Shown: positions 43,093 through 52,453 of the stretch, one piece after another | Numbering within the stretch: the stretch's first letter is position 1 | Layout: the number at the start of each line of letters is the position of its first letter | Assembly (NCBI RefSeq): GCF_024347195.1 | Contig: NZ_AP025281.1 | Coordinates: 3,720,001-3,784,000 of the forward strand | Length of the DNA: 64,000 nucleotides | Origin: Aliamphritea hakodatensis | GTDB lineage: Bacteria; Pseudomonadota; Gammaproteobacteria; Pseudomonadales; Balneatricaceae | Direction of reading: 5' to 3' | Position numbers and translations under genes: made by a program | Notes under the pieces: model-generated | What the model saw: the letters and a program-made list of their open reading frames with translations, nothing else | Told to the model about the DNA's origin: nothing | Databases searched by the model: none

Positions 43093-45240
43093 TTATAAAC
43101 GGCCGTAATACCCTTCCTTAAGCGCATCAAACAGGTTGGCGGCGGTGTGCAGTTCACCGTCATATTCCACCTGCGCATCCCCCGCCAGCTCTACTTCCCG
43201 GCCATCGGACAGGGTGAACTGATAGCGGGTATTTTTCAGGTCATCTTCCTTAACTAACACGCCCTGAAACGCTTCCGGATTAAACCGGAAGGTGGTGCAG
43301 CCTTTCAGGCCACGGCGGTAAGCGTAGAGATAGATATCCTTGAATTTGGCATAGGGGTAATCGGTGGGCACATTGGCGGTTTTGGAAATGGCCGCATCCA
43401 GCCATTTCTGCGCCGCCGCCTGAATATCCACATGCTGTTTGGGATGAATATCATCCGCGCTGATGAAGTAATCCGGCAGTTCACTTTCGGCAACATCCAG
43501 GCTGATCAGCTCCCGGTACGCCAGCAATTCATAAGAGAGCACCTCGACCTTTTCTTTGCTCTTCTTACCTTCACGCTGCACATTCCGGCTGTACTGATGG
43601 GCGAAACTCGGCTCGATGCCATTGCTGACGTTATTACCGAATGACAGTGCAATGGTGCCCGTCGGTGCCACCGAACTGTGATGGCTGAACCGGCAGCCAA
43701 TCTCCTCAAGCTGGCTGACCAGCTCCGGTTTCTCGGCGGCTATTTTCTGCATATAACGGCTGTAGCGGGCATGTAAAATCCGCCCCGGCAGGCGGTCGCC
43801 GGGCCGGTGACCGTCGCGGCGCATTTCCGGACGTTTACACAGCATGGCCTCAGTCACGGTGAACATCTGCTCCATCACCGGTGCCGGCCCCTTTTCCCGC
43901 GCCAGTTCCAACCCCACTTCCCAGCCGGTCAGCGCAAGACGCTTGGTGACCGCTTCGGTAAAGGCTACCGACTGCTCATCGCCATAACTCATCCGCAGCA
44001 TGGTCACGGCTGATCCCAGCCCCATATAGCCCATACCATGACGGCGCTTGTGCTCGATTTCATGGCGCTGTTCATCAAGTGGCAAGCCGTGTAACTCCAC
44101 CACGTTGTCCAGCATCCGGGTGAATACAGCCACCACATCGGTAAAGCTCTGCCAGTCAAAACTGGCCCGGGCGGTAAAGGGATTACGGACAAAGTGGGTC
44201 AGGTTAACGGACCCCAGCAGGCTGCTGCCGAACGGCGGCAGTGGCTGTTCGCCACAGGAGTTGGTTGAACGGATATTTTCACAGAACCAGTTATTGTTCT
44301 GCTCATTCACCTGATCGATCAGAATGAAGCCCGGTTCCGCAAAATCGTAGGTGGACTGCATGATCACATCCCACAATTCCCGGGCCGGTAACCGCTCGGT
44401 AATTTTACAGGCCACCAGCCCGGCATCATTGCTGACATAGTCCTGGTGCAGCGGCCATTCCCGCCAGATCACCTGCGCTGTATCGTTGAGATCCAGCGGC
44501 TGCTGTGTCTGCTGCTGTTGCGTGATGGGGAACGCCAGCGGCCATTCGCTGCCCCGTTGCACCGCATCCATAAACTCATCAGTGATCAGCAGTGACAAAT
44601 TAAACTGCCGTAAGCGCCCGTCTTCCCGTTTGGCCCCGATAAACGCCAGCACATCCGGATGCCCCACGTCGAAGGTCGCCATTTGCGCGCCCCGCTGCCC
44701 GCCGGCAGAAGAGACCGCAAAACAGGTTTTATCAAACACATCCATGAACGACAGCGGGCCGCCGGTCAGCGCCCCGGCCCCGGCTACGAAACTGCCACTG
44801 GGCCTGAGGGTTGAAAATTCATAGCCGATGCCACAACCAGCTTTCAGGGTCAGCCCCGCCTGCTGGTTGCGCCCCAGAATATCCGTCATGCAATCACTGA
44901 TCGGGCCGGACACGGTGCAGTTCACCGTTGAGGTTGCCTTCTTGGCCTGCTGGGCACCGGCATTGGCCATGATTCTGCCCGCCGGCACCGCGCCGTTACG
45001 AAGCGCCCAGAGAAACCGCCCGTACCAGAAAGCCCGGGTAGCGTCGTCAGCCTCCACGTCGGCCAGCGCTTTCGCGACCCGGATGAAGGTATCATCCATG
45101 CTCTGGTCCAGTGGAATACCGTCGGCATTACGTAACCGGTACTTAGTATCCCAGATATCAACAGATGCCGGTTGGAACTGGATTAAAGCGGTAGAAAAAG
45201 CAGCAGATAGCCCGTTAACAGGCTTCGAAAATGTATTCAT
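43093..45240 (-). CDS. nrdJa: Class II ribonucleotide reductase NrdJa, paralogue with Cys-to-Ser at the redox site
   Basis: 715 residues, similar throughout to the NrdJa at 49943. The radical motif 'NSCGEQPLPP' keeps N, C329 and E, and the first redox cysteine C108 is present ('TVNCTVSG'). The position 11 residues after the radical cysteine, which is cysteine in known class II enzymes and in the other copy (C335), is Ser340 here ('PPFGSSLLGS'; codon at 44221-44223). C108 and the missing cysteine normally form the disulfide that reduces the ribose. The protein may thus be unable to turn over normally, or may use another reductant. The rest of the frame is intact without stops. Confidence 0.9.
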   Translation of the reverse strand: MNTFSKPVNGLSAAFSTALIQFQPASVDIWDTKYRLRNADGIPLDQSMDDTFIRVAKALADVEADDATRAFWYGRFLWALRNGAVPAGRIMANAGAQQAKKATSTVNCTVSGPISDCMTDILGRNQQAGLTLKAGCGIGYEFSTLRPSGSFVAGAGALTGGPLSFMDVFDKTCFAVSSAGGQRGAQMATFDVGHPDVLAFIGAKREDGRLRQFNLSLLITDEFMDAVQRGSEWPLAFPITQQQQTQQPLDLNDTAQVIWREWPLHQDYVSNDAGLVACKITERLPARELWDVIMQSTYDFAEPGFILIDQVNEQNNNWFCENIRSTNSCGEQPLPPFGSSLLGSVNLTHFVRNPFTARASFDWQSFTDVVAVFTRMLDNVVELHGLPLDEQRHEIEHKRRHGMGYMGLGSAVTMLRMSYGDEQSVAFTEAVTKRLALTGWEVGLELAREKGPAPVMEQMFTVTEAMLCKRPEMRRDGHRPGDRLPGRILHARYSRYMQKIAAEKPELVSQLEEIGCRFSHHSSVAPTGTIALSFGNNVSNGIEPSFAHQYSRNVQREGKKSKEKVEVLSYELLAYRELISLDVAESELPDYFISADDIHPKQHVDIQAAAQKWLDAAISKTANVPTDYPYAKFKDIYLYAYRRGLKGCTTFRFNPEAFQGVLVKEDDLKNTRYQFTLSDGREVELAGDAQVEYDGELHTAANLFDALKEGYYGRL

Positions 45241-45575
45241 GTGCTAACACTCCATATCAGTATGAAAAAGCGCTACAACAGCTGTCGTAACGCTTAAATA
45301 CTAGCAGTGCAGCAATGTGAGCCGGACAGCAAAACTGTGCGTAATCCGGCTTACACCAGAGAAAACGTTTACTTTCATTTGGCTGTCAGGCTCGCCCTGC
45401 CGAAAGGAAAACGGCTGTCACACCTCACCCATTCAACAAGAAAGGGAGAACCTTCCTGCAAAAAGCAAAGCGAAGATTACAGAATATTCAGTCGTGGTAG
45501 CAGGCGGCCTAAAAACGGGAAGGAAATAACATACCAGGCCCTGCAGAGCCCGAAACAAGAAGTCCGATGTTTACT
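45241..45575. promoter_or_regulatory. Upstream region of the first nrdJ copy
   Basis: About 335 bases with no gene. A 24-base dyad centred on CAGCTG lies at 45270-45293 and a hairpin AGCCGG / CCGGCT at 45320-45351. The 8-mer AGTGCAGC lies exactly 66 bases upstream of nrdJa here and in the second copy, showing a common origin of the promoters. The NrdR boxes of the second copy are strongly degraded at the equivalent offsets. No sigma-28 site or cobalamin riboswitch is seen. Confidence 0.55.
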
Positions 45576-48500
45576 TTATTGCAGCAGACTGAGTATCTGC
45601 TGCGGGGCGGCGTTAGCCTGAGCAAGCATGGCGGTGCCCACTTGCTGAATGATCTGAGCCCGGCTTAACTTAGCCGACTCACTTGCAAAGTCAGCATCCA
45701 GAATACGTGACCGTGCAGCAGCGGCGTTTTCCGATAAATTACTCAGATTTGAGATAGTAAAATCCAGACGGTTAATAACTGCGCCCAGCTCTGACCGGAT
45801 CTCACTGATACCATCAAGCGCATTATCGACCGCTCCGATAGCCTTTTGTGCTGCACTGGCGGTCAGCAAATTCTGACCTGAAAGTGAGCCTCCGAACGCG
45901 CCGCCTGAGCCAACATTCAGATCTGCCAGCCCGGTCGCTGTTTTACCATTTTCGGTAACATCCACACTGATCGGATTACCTTCAACAGAAGACAGTTTAA
46001 TTCTCGACTCAAGCACAAACACTTCATCTTCAAGCAACTTGTCGCCATCAGCATCCGTCAGATTTTCATCTCCCGCAACACCAAAACTGATTCCCAGCGC
46101 ATTCAGTGTTTGTAACCCGTTCGTATCGCCCAGTGAAATCTGCACTGCGGTATTACCACGCAACCTGAGCTGACCATTTTCATCCGAACTGGCAGTAACA
46201 CCTGTATTGCCACTCGCTGCGTTTAATTCATCGATAATGGTCTGAGTATTACCTAAATCAGACAACGCAACTTCCTGCCCTCTGATCTTCAAGGACCCGT
46301 TGCCTGCTGCTCCTGTATCAAGAAAACCAAGCTCAGTAACCAGTGCTCCGCCGACACTGTCTCCAAGATTAATCACAGTATCAGAAAAGAGATGTAACTT
46401 ACCGTCATCACTCACGTATGCACTGGTATTATGTGCGAAAGTGTAGCTGTTAACCGTCTCAGCAATATCTGCAGCTGTATCATTAGCGTTGATCAGCATG
46501 CCAACACCGTTAATACCAAATGCACCATTATTGACAACACTGATGCCGGCGGCAGCCGTCGTATAGGCCTTCGTCGCTGCGCTATTCAGTGTAAAAGATT
46601 CGTCTGAAACGACACTTGCGACAACTCCCGTCTCACCGGTGGCCGCATTGATCGCATCAATTTTTCCCTGCAGTCCGGCACTGCTTTCTACCGGAGCGAT
46701 TTCAACATCGTTAATAATCAGATCCCCGTTCGCCAGCGCCGTTTGCTGCTCTGTCGAATTCAGACCTTCAGACACCACTTCACCCAGAGCGGCTATTTCT
46801 CTGAAACCGAGATTAGCCAGATCAAGATCAGTGCCGCTCGCGGCTTTCGTCACGGTGACTGCACTGCCATCATCAGCAGATAACACCAGTTGAGCATCTA
46901 CCGTGAAATACGTACCGGAATACTGATCCGGAATGATCAGATTAAAATCCTGAGCAGGCTGATTCGCCGTGTTAGAAAAAACGCCGGTATCATCCAGCGC
47001 AGGATTGCCATAGTCTGACCCGCCGATAGAACCTGTATCAGAATCCCCCAGGTTCAGCGTCGAGTTGGCAAACGGTCCTGCACCGGTGGAATATTCAAAA
47101 CCATTGGCACGGAAGTAAGCTTCAAAGTTTGCCAGATCCGTAAACTGGGTTTTACCCGCAGCGTTCAGATCCTGTATTGCCTGATCCAATGTGTCGCCGG
47201 TTTCAAGCTCATCAAACAGCAGTTTAATACCGTCATTGTCATTGGCAAAGATATCATCCTGTAACATTTTGGCCGCCAGATAAGCGACTGAATAGCCTCC
47301 CGGATCCGAAGGCGAACCACTGGCTGTGGTTGAATCGAATAATGTCTGAAACTCAGCTTCCGTATCGATATAACTGTTTTCAGAAACGACCCGGGCATCA
47401 GCACCATGTATCAGCTCGGCAGTACCTTCGGTGAACCAGCCGGGCAACGATGCACCACCGGTTATCCGCGTACCGCCTCCGACGTCGGTCAGGTCCATGG
47501 TAACGGCCATCACGGCATGTACCATTTCATGAGCGATAACCCGCTCAAGATTAATACTGCTGCTGCCGCCATCCGGCAAAGTAATGCCGACATAGTCCGC
47601 CAGATCGATATTCAGGGACAGATCAAGGGCCTCACCTGTGGCCGGATTAACCATGGTCCAACTTACTGAAGCCAGTTGGCCTGAAGGGGCATCCGTAAAT
47701 AAATTAAGACTGATATCTTCCCCGGAGCCTTTAATACCGAAAAACTGCTCAATGCGGTCCTCAGCTTCACTGATCCAGTAGTTATTCAGACCTTCCACGA
47801 TATTGGCAATATCCTGATTACTGATACTGGTCGTGTTAAACCCACTGGCACTTCCAGAAGTTGAATCCTGGATCAGCATAGTAGAAGCAGTATCACTGCT
47901 AATCGCCAGCTTGCCGCTCTCATCTAATGAGGCCTGTAATCTGCCGCCGGTTTTCGTGGTAATCTTTTCAGCCAGCTCTTCCAGCGAGTTTGTCGAATTC
48001 ACTGTATAGGTAACAGCACTACCCTCAGTATCAAATACTTTAAGAGTAAGGGTGTCGGAACTGCTGAGAACCCCAGTGCCAACTGATGTTGCTGTTGCTC
48101 CCAGGACGGTACTGGCCGACACTCCCTCAATATCATTATTGATATGATCAACCAGGCTTTTCAGGCTATCGCCCTGGTTAACAGTGCCTATACTCTGGCC
48201 GTTAATCTTAACCGCATGACTAAGATCAACCGCTAATTTACCGGTATCGCTGTCAATATTAATCTGCGCTCCGGTCAGCCCCTCAGCGCCCTGTGCCAGC
48301 CCCAAACTCTTTGAATCAACTGATTTAAGATCAAAAGAGATAGACTGTTCGGCATCCGAACCAACCTGCAATGAAACTTCAGAGGTTGAACCGTCAAGTA
48401 ATGGCTGACCATTAAAGCTTGTTGTTTCTGAGATCCGGTCAAGCTCTCTTACCAGTTGTTGGAACTCAGCGTTAATTGCGTTCCGGTCTCCGCTTGAATA

Positions 48501-48809
48501 TGTTCCCGAGGCGGACTGTACAGATAACTCCCGCATACGCTGTAAAACACCGGTGCTCTGGTCGAGCGCACCATCAGCAACCTGTAGCATGGAGATACCG
48601 TCATTGGCGTTTCTGACAGCCTGATTCAACCCCCGAATCTGTGATGTCATCCTGTTTGCAATTGCCAGACCTGCTGCATCATCCTTAGCACTGTTTATGC
48701 GCTTCCCGGAAGACAACCGCTCCATTGCACTGCTCAGATCACTGGCATTTTCAGCCAGTTGTCTGCGTGCATTCAGAGATGCCAGGTTACTGTTAATTAC
48801 TAAAGCCAT
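45576..48809 (-). CDS. Flagellin with inserted zinc metallopeptidase (flagellinolysin)
   Basis: 1077 residues, about three times a plain flagellin. D0/D1 at both ends are canonical: 'MALVINSNLASLNARRQL' and 'RLSSGKRINSAKDDAAGLAIA' in parts 'RLSSGKRINSAKDD' and 'AAGLAIANR' at the N-terminus, and 'SRILDADFASESAKLSRAQI' then 'ANAAPQQILSLL' at the C-terminus. In the hypervariable middle (about 330-600) sits a gluzincin-like peptidase. It has HExxH at 427-431 ('AHEMVHAV') and the downstream 'WFTEGTAELIHG' with the third ligand at E461 or E465. Further flagellin-type D2/D3 repeats follow. Proteolytic flagellins of this kind assemble thousands of protease units on the filament. It has a sigma-28 promoter (48854-48880) and lies isolated from other flagellar genes, between two nrdJ operons. 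Confidence 0.93.
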   Translation of the reverse strand: MALVINSNLASLNARRQLAENASDLSSAMERLSSGKRINSAKDDAAGLAIANRMTSQIRGLNQAVRNANDGISMLQVADGALDQSTGVLQRMRELSVQSASGTYSSGDRNAINAEFQQLVRELDRISETTSFNGQPLLDGSTSEVSLQVGSDAEQSISFDLKSVDSKSLGLAQGAEGLTGAQINIDSDTGKLAVDLSHAVKINGQSIGTVNQGDSLKSLVDHINNDIEGVSASTVLGATATSVGTGVLSSSDTLTLKVFDTEGSAVTYTVNSTNSLEELAEKITTKTGGRLQASLDESGKLAISSDTASTMLIQDSTSGSASGFNTTSISNQDIANIVEGLNNYWISEAEDRIEQFFGIKGSGEDISLNLFTDAPSGQLASVSWTMVNPATGEALDLSLNIDLADYVGITLPDGGSSSINLERVIAHEMVHAVMAVTMDLTDVGGGTRITGGASLPGWFTEGTAELIHGADARVVSENSYIDTEAEFQTLFDSTTASGSPSDPGGYSVAYLAAKMLQDDIFANDNDGIKLLFDELETGDTLDQAIQDLNAAGKTQFTDLANFEAYFRANGFEYSTGAGPFANSTLNLGDSDTGSIGGSDYGNPALDDTGVFSNTANQPAQDFNLIIPDQYSGTYFTVDAQLVLSADDGSAVTVTKAASGTDLDLANLGFREIAALGEVVSEGLNSTEQQTALANGDLIINDVEIAPVESSAGLQGKIDAINAATGETGVVASVVSDESFTLNSAATKAYTTAAAGISVVNNGAFGINGVGMLINANDTAADIAETVNSYTFAHNTSAYVSDDGKLHLFSDTVINLGDSVGGALVTELGFLDTGAAGNGSLKIRGQEVALSDLGNTQTIIDELNAASGNTGVTASSDENGQLRLRGNTAVQISLGDTNGLQTLNALGISFGVAGDENLTDADGDKLLEDEVFVLESRIKLSSVEGNPISVDVTENGKTATGLADLNVGSGGAFGGSLSGQNLLTASAAQKAIGAVDNALDGISEIRSELGAVINRLDFTISNLSNLSENAAAARSRILDADFASESAKLSRAQIIQQVGTAMLAQANAAPQQILSLLQ

Positions 48810-48853
48810 CGAAACGTCTCAAATCCCATATATTCCTAGTCTTATCTGGAATA

Positions 48854-48880
48854 GATTCGGCCGACTTAACAATTGCTTTA
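48854..48880 (-). promoter_or_regulatory. Sigma-28 (FliA) promoter of the flagellinolysin gene
   Basis: On the minus strand, TAAAG (48876-48880) and GCCGAATC (48854-48861) are separated by 14 bases, the exact layout of the FliA consensus TAAAG-N14-GCCGATAA. It lies 45 bases before the start codon. The 300 bases further upstream (48881-49179) hold no gene. Confidence 0.85.
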
Positions 48881-49179
48881 AGTATTTTTAGCGTGTTTCA
48901 CACCATCCGTTGACCATGACGTAATAAACTGTTTGCTCTCACTCCTTTCTTTAAACATCATTTGTTCAGTCACAATGCCGATCGTAGAAACGAGGAGGGG
49001 TATTATCAGGAATAATCACAGTCGCTCATTCGCCAGATCAAAATACGCTTCAACCGGATATCTGTAATCATTCCGCCCTCCTCACCAGGTCATATGCAAC
49101 GCCGCCTTTCCAGCAAAAAACAGCGAACTACATAGGATTTTCACGCCACATTTGTAACAGAAAACGCCAACTCAACTGT

Positions 49180-49914
49180 TCAGCCGCATTTACTTTCGGC
49201 ACAGTTCAGGCAGGTATAACAGCCGTCCATCAGGATCGCGGCCTTTACATTACACTTGGTGCACAGTTGCGCACCGGCAGGAAAATCTCCGGCGCTGTCA
49301 CCGGATGTGACAGCGCTGCGTTGCTCATATTCTGCCCGTTTGTCTGCCAGCAGCTGGCGCTGACCTTCATCCAGCTGTTCCCCTTCCAGCAAGCCAATGG
49401 TTTGCAGATGGTCCTCGATGGCATAGCCGATTTCCGCCACCAGCGAGGGCATATAACGGCCACCTTTTTTGAAGTAACCGCCTTTGGGATCGAATACCGC
49501 CTTGAGCTCTTCCACCATGAAGACGACATCACCCCCTTTGCGGAATACCGCTGATATAACCCGGGTAAGGGCAACCACCCACATAAAGTGGTCCATATTT
49601 TTGGAATTAATGAAGATCTCATACGGGTGGCGCTGTTCAAATTCAGTGCCCTGATTCAGCAGGACATCATTGATGGTGATATACAGCGCATGAGGCGATA
49701 CCGGCGTTTTGATTTTATAGGTTGAACCGAGCAACCGTTCCGGACGGTCCAGATTCTCATGAACCCGCTCCATCGTCAGTTCAGCTGGGGTGTCTGCTGC
49801 CTGCTCAACGGCAGTGTCTGCAGCCTGTTCTTCCTTTACAACTTCGCAGGCAATAATTTTCTGGCGGATGGCGGCGTTTGCAGACGCCTGACCGGACGAC
49901 ATATTCTGTGACAT
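49180..49914 (-). CDS. nrdJb: Class II ribonucleotide reductase small polypeptide NrdJb (canonical)
   Basis: 244 residues. A variable Ala/Glu-rich N-terminus is followed by the conserved 'HPYEIFINSKNMDHFMWVVAL' region and the C-terminal zinc/redox tail 'CTKCNVKAAILMDGCYTCLNC' in parts 'CTKCNVKAAI' and 'DGCYTCLNCAESKCG' (six cysteines). In class II enzymes this tail swings into the NrdJa active site to reduce its disulfide. AGGAG lies six bases before the ATG. It follows nrdJa by 28 bases. Confidence 0.92.
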   Translation of the reverse strand: MSQNMSSGQASANAAIRQKIIACEVVKEEQAADTAVEQAADTPAELTMERVHENLDRPERLLGSTYKIKTPVSPHALYITINDVLLNQGTEFEQRHPYEIFINSKNMDHFMWVVALTRVISAVFRKGGDVVFMVEELKAVFDPKGGYFKKGGRYMPSLVAEIGYAIEDHLQTIGLLEGEQLDEGQRQLLADKRAEYEQRSAVTSGDSAGDFPAGAQLCTKCNVKAAILMDGCYTCLNCAESKCG

Positions 49915-49942
49915 TCTGTGACTCCTATATTCTGATCAGTAA

Positions 49943-52093
49943 TTACAAACGGCCGTAATAGCCTTCTTTCAGTGCATCGAACAGGTTGGCGGCGGTATGG
50001 ATTTCACCGTCATATTCCACGGTTTCGTTCCCCGCCAGTTCAACGGTACTGCCATCTTCCAGGGTAAAGCGGTAACGGGTGTTCGCCAGATCCTGCTCTT
50101 TTACCAGCACGCCCTGGAACGCTTCCGGGTTAAAACGGAATGTGGTGCAGCCCTTCAGCCCCTGCTGCCAGGCGTAATGGTAAATGTGCTTAAATTTTTC
50201 ATAGGGATAATCGGTCGGCACATTGGCCGTTTTTGAAATCGACGAATCAATCCATTTTTGGGCCGCTGCCTGTACATCCACATGCTGCTGCGGGTGAATG
50301 TCATCCGCACAGATGAAGTAATCCGGCAGTTTCTGTTCCGCTGCGTCACTGAATGGCACCGCTTCAGGATTAATCAGCTTCCGGTATGCCAGCAATTCAT
50401 AGGAAAACACATCGACTTTTTCTTTGGTCTTGCGACCTTCACGGATAATGTTGCGGCTGTAATGGTGGGCAAAGCTCGGCTCGATGCCGTTACTCACATT
50501 ATTCCCCAGCGACAGGGCAATGGTACCGGTCGGTGCAATCGAACTGTGATGGGTAAACCGGCAACCGTAGCGGGCAAGCTGCTCCACCAGCTCCGGCTCT
50601 TCGCTGGCGATCTTCTGCATATAGTGGCTGTAGCGGGCATGCAGTACCCGGCCCGGCAGTTCATCACCGGCCTTATAGCCGTCATCGGCCATTTCCGGGC
50701 GTTTGCGCAACATTTCCGGGGTCACGGTAAAAACTTCATCCAGTATCGGTGCCGCGCCCTTTTCCCGGGCCAGCCCCAGACCGGTTTGCCAACCGGTAAT
50801 CGCCATCACCTTGCTGACTTCTTCGGTGAATGCCAGCGATGCCGGATCACCGTACTTGTAGCCCAGCATCGTGATTGAGGACCCCAGCCCCAGATACCCC
50901 ATGCCATGTCGGCGCTTCTGAGTAATTTCCCGGCGCTGCTGCTCCAGTGGCAGGCCATTAATTTCCACCACGTTATCCAGCATCCGGGTAAACACCGCGA
51001 CGGTTTCTTTAAAGCTTTGCCAGTCGAACCGGGCTTCAGCGGTAAACGGCTGACGGATAAAACGGGTCAGATTCACAGACCCCAGCAGACAGCTGCCATA
51101 GGGCGGTAATGGTTGCTCACCGCAAGGGTTGGTTGAACGGATGGTTTCGCAGAACCAGTTATTATTCTGCTCGTTTACTTTATCAATGAGAATAAAGCCT
51201 GGCTCAGCAAAATCGTACGTGGCATTCATGATTGAATTCCACAGCCCTTTTGCCTTCACCCATTTACTGATCTCACAGGCCACCAGCCCGGATTCATTCA
51301 CCACATAGCCTTCATGCAGCGGCCATTCGCGCCAGATAACCCGCCGGGCATCGTCCAGATCCAGCGGCTCGCGCTGCTGGCTTTTCAGACTGATAGGAAA
51401 TGCCAGCGGCCACTCAGCATCGGCATCCACGGCCTGCATAAACGCATCTGTAATCAGCAGAGAAAGGTTAAACTGCCGCAGACGGCCGTCTTCGCGCTTG
51501 GCCTTAATGAACGACAGCACATCCGGGTGGCCAATATCAAAGGTCGCCATCTGGGCACCACGACGCCCACCGGCCGAAGAGACGGTAAAACACATTTTGT
51601 CGAACACATCCATGAACGACAACGGCCCGGAAGTATACGCCCCCGCACCGGACACATATGCCCCGGCCGGACGTAAGGTAGAAAACTCATAACCAATGCC
51701 GCAGCCGGCCTTAAGGGTCAGGCCGGCCTCGTGGTTACGGCCAAGAATATCGTCCATCGAATCGCCAATGCTGCCGGAGACCGTGCAGTTGATGGTCGAG
51801 GTTGCAGGTTTATGTTGCTGCGCCCCGGCATTGGCAATCACCCGCCCGGCAGGGACTGCGCCATTACGTAGCGCTTCGAGAAACTTGTCATACCATAATT
51901 GTTGTAACTGATCTCCCTGCTCGACAGCGGCCAGCGCCCGGGCGACCCTTTTCAGGGTGTCATCCGGGGTATGGTCTATGACGTCCCCCTGTTTCGATCG
52001 CAACCTGTATTTACTGTCCCAGATGTCCTGTGAGGCCGCCTGTAGGGCCAGTTGGGTTAAATCCGTTTCACATTCAGGTTGCAGGGTTTTCAT
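49943..52093 (-). CDS. nrdJa: Class II (B12-dependent) ribonucleotide reductase NrdJa (canonical)
   Basis: 716 residues. The catalytic set is complete: redox C103 ('TINCTVSG'), radical-forming C324 within 'NPCGEQPLPP' (with N322 and E326), and redox C335 in 'PYGSCLLGSVNL'. Other landmarks are 'AGCGIGYEFSTLRP' and the 'SSAGGRRGAQMATFDIGHPD' loop. It makes deoxyribonucleotides from ribonucleotides using adenosylcobalamin, independent of oxygen. The split from NrdJb is as in Pseudomonas. A pair of NrdR boxes lies upstream (52148-52195). Confidence 0.95.
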   Translation of the reverse strand: MKTLQPECETDLTQLALQAASQDIWDSKYRLRSKQGDVIDHTPDDTLKRVARALAAVEQGDQLQQLWYDKFLEALRNGAVPAGRVIANAGAQQHKPATSTINCTVSGSIGDSMDDILGRNHEAGLTLKAGCGIGYEFSTLRPAGAYVSGAGAYTSGPLSFMDVFDKMCFTVSSAGGRRGAQMATFDIGHPDVLSFIKAKREDGRLRQFNLSLLITDAFMQAVDADAEWPLAFPISLKSQQREPLDLDDARRVIWREWPLHEGYVVNESGLVACEISKWVKAKGLWNSIMNATYDFAEPGFILIDKVNEQNNNWFCETIRSTNPCGEQPLPPYGSCLLGSVNLTRFIRQPFTAEARFDWQSFKETVAVFTRMLDNVVEINGLPLEQQRREITQKRRHGMGYLGLGSSITMLGYKYGDPASLAFTEEVSKVMAITGWQTGLGLAREKGAAPILDEVFTVTPEMLRKRPEMADDGYKAGDELPGRVLHARYSHYMQKIASEEPELVEQLARYGCRFTHHSSIAPTGTIALSLGNNVSNGIEPSFAHHYSRNIIREGRKTKEKVDVFSYELLAYRKLINPEAVPFSDAAEQKLPDYFICADDIHPQQHVDVQAAAQKWIDSSISKTANVPTDYPYEKFKHIYHYAWQQGLKGCTTFRFNPEAFQGVLVKEQDLANTRYRFTLEDGSTVELAGNETVEYDGEIHTAANLFDALKEGYYGRL

Positions 52094-52147
52094 GCACAGC
52101 TACTCCATGGGGCAGTAATTAACAGTAATATCCGACATACAACAAAA

Positions 52148-52195
52148 CAGCATATCTAGTGCAGCGATACTAAACCTGACACCAGATATAGTTAC
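52148..52195. promoter_or_regulatory. Pair of NrdR boxes upstream of the canonical nrdJ operon
   Basis: Two 16-mers, ACAGCATATCTAGTGC (52148-52163) and ACACCAGATATAGTTA (52180-52195), resemble the NrdR consensus (ACAC-wATATmT-wGTGT type). They are 32 bp apart, the three-turn spacing expected for cooperative NrdR binding. The proximal box is 55 bases from the start codon. The remaining bases up to 52453 hold no gene; 52196-52453 is AT-rich and shows nothing else. Confidence 0.7.
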
Positions 52196-52453
52196 TTGAT
52201 ATATATCAAGCTCAGTGAAGGAGACTAATAAAATGCTGTAAAGAAGGAGCCGGAAAACCTACCCGCCACAAAAGACAGTTATGCATTAACCACTAAAGAT
52301 ACCGGCCTAAAACAAAGGAAAAAATACAGAGAGAAAATAACTGAGAAAAAAGGAACTGAGAGAAAAGGAAATGAGAGGAAAGCACCTAAAACATCAGAAA
52401 AGCAGTGATACTGCAGCCGGACAGCTGCAGCTATCAGCAGTGAAACTGCAGGA

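Noticed and set aside
45241..45575. Cobalamin riboswitch before the first nrdJ copy (also considered before the second)
   Set aside because: No B12-box or multi-stem cobalamin consensus could be found in either leader; the hairpins there are short dyads.
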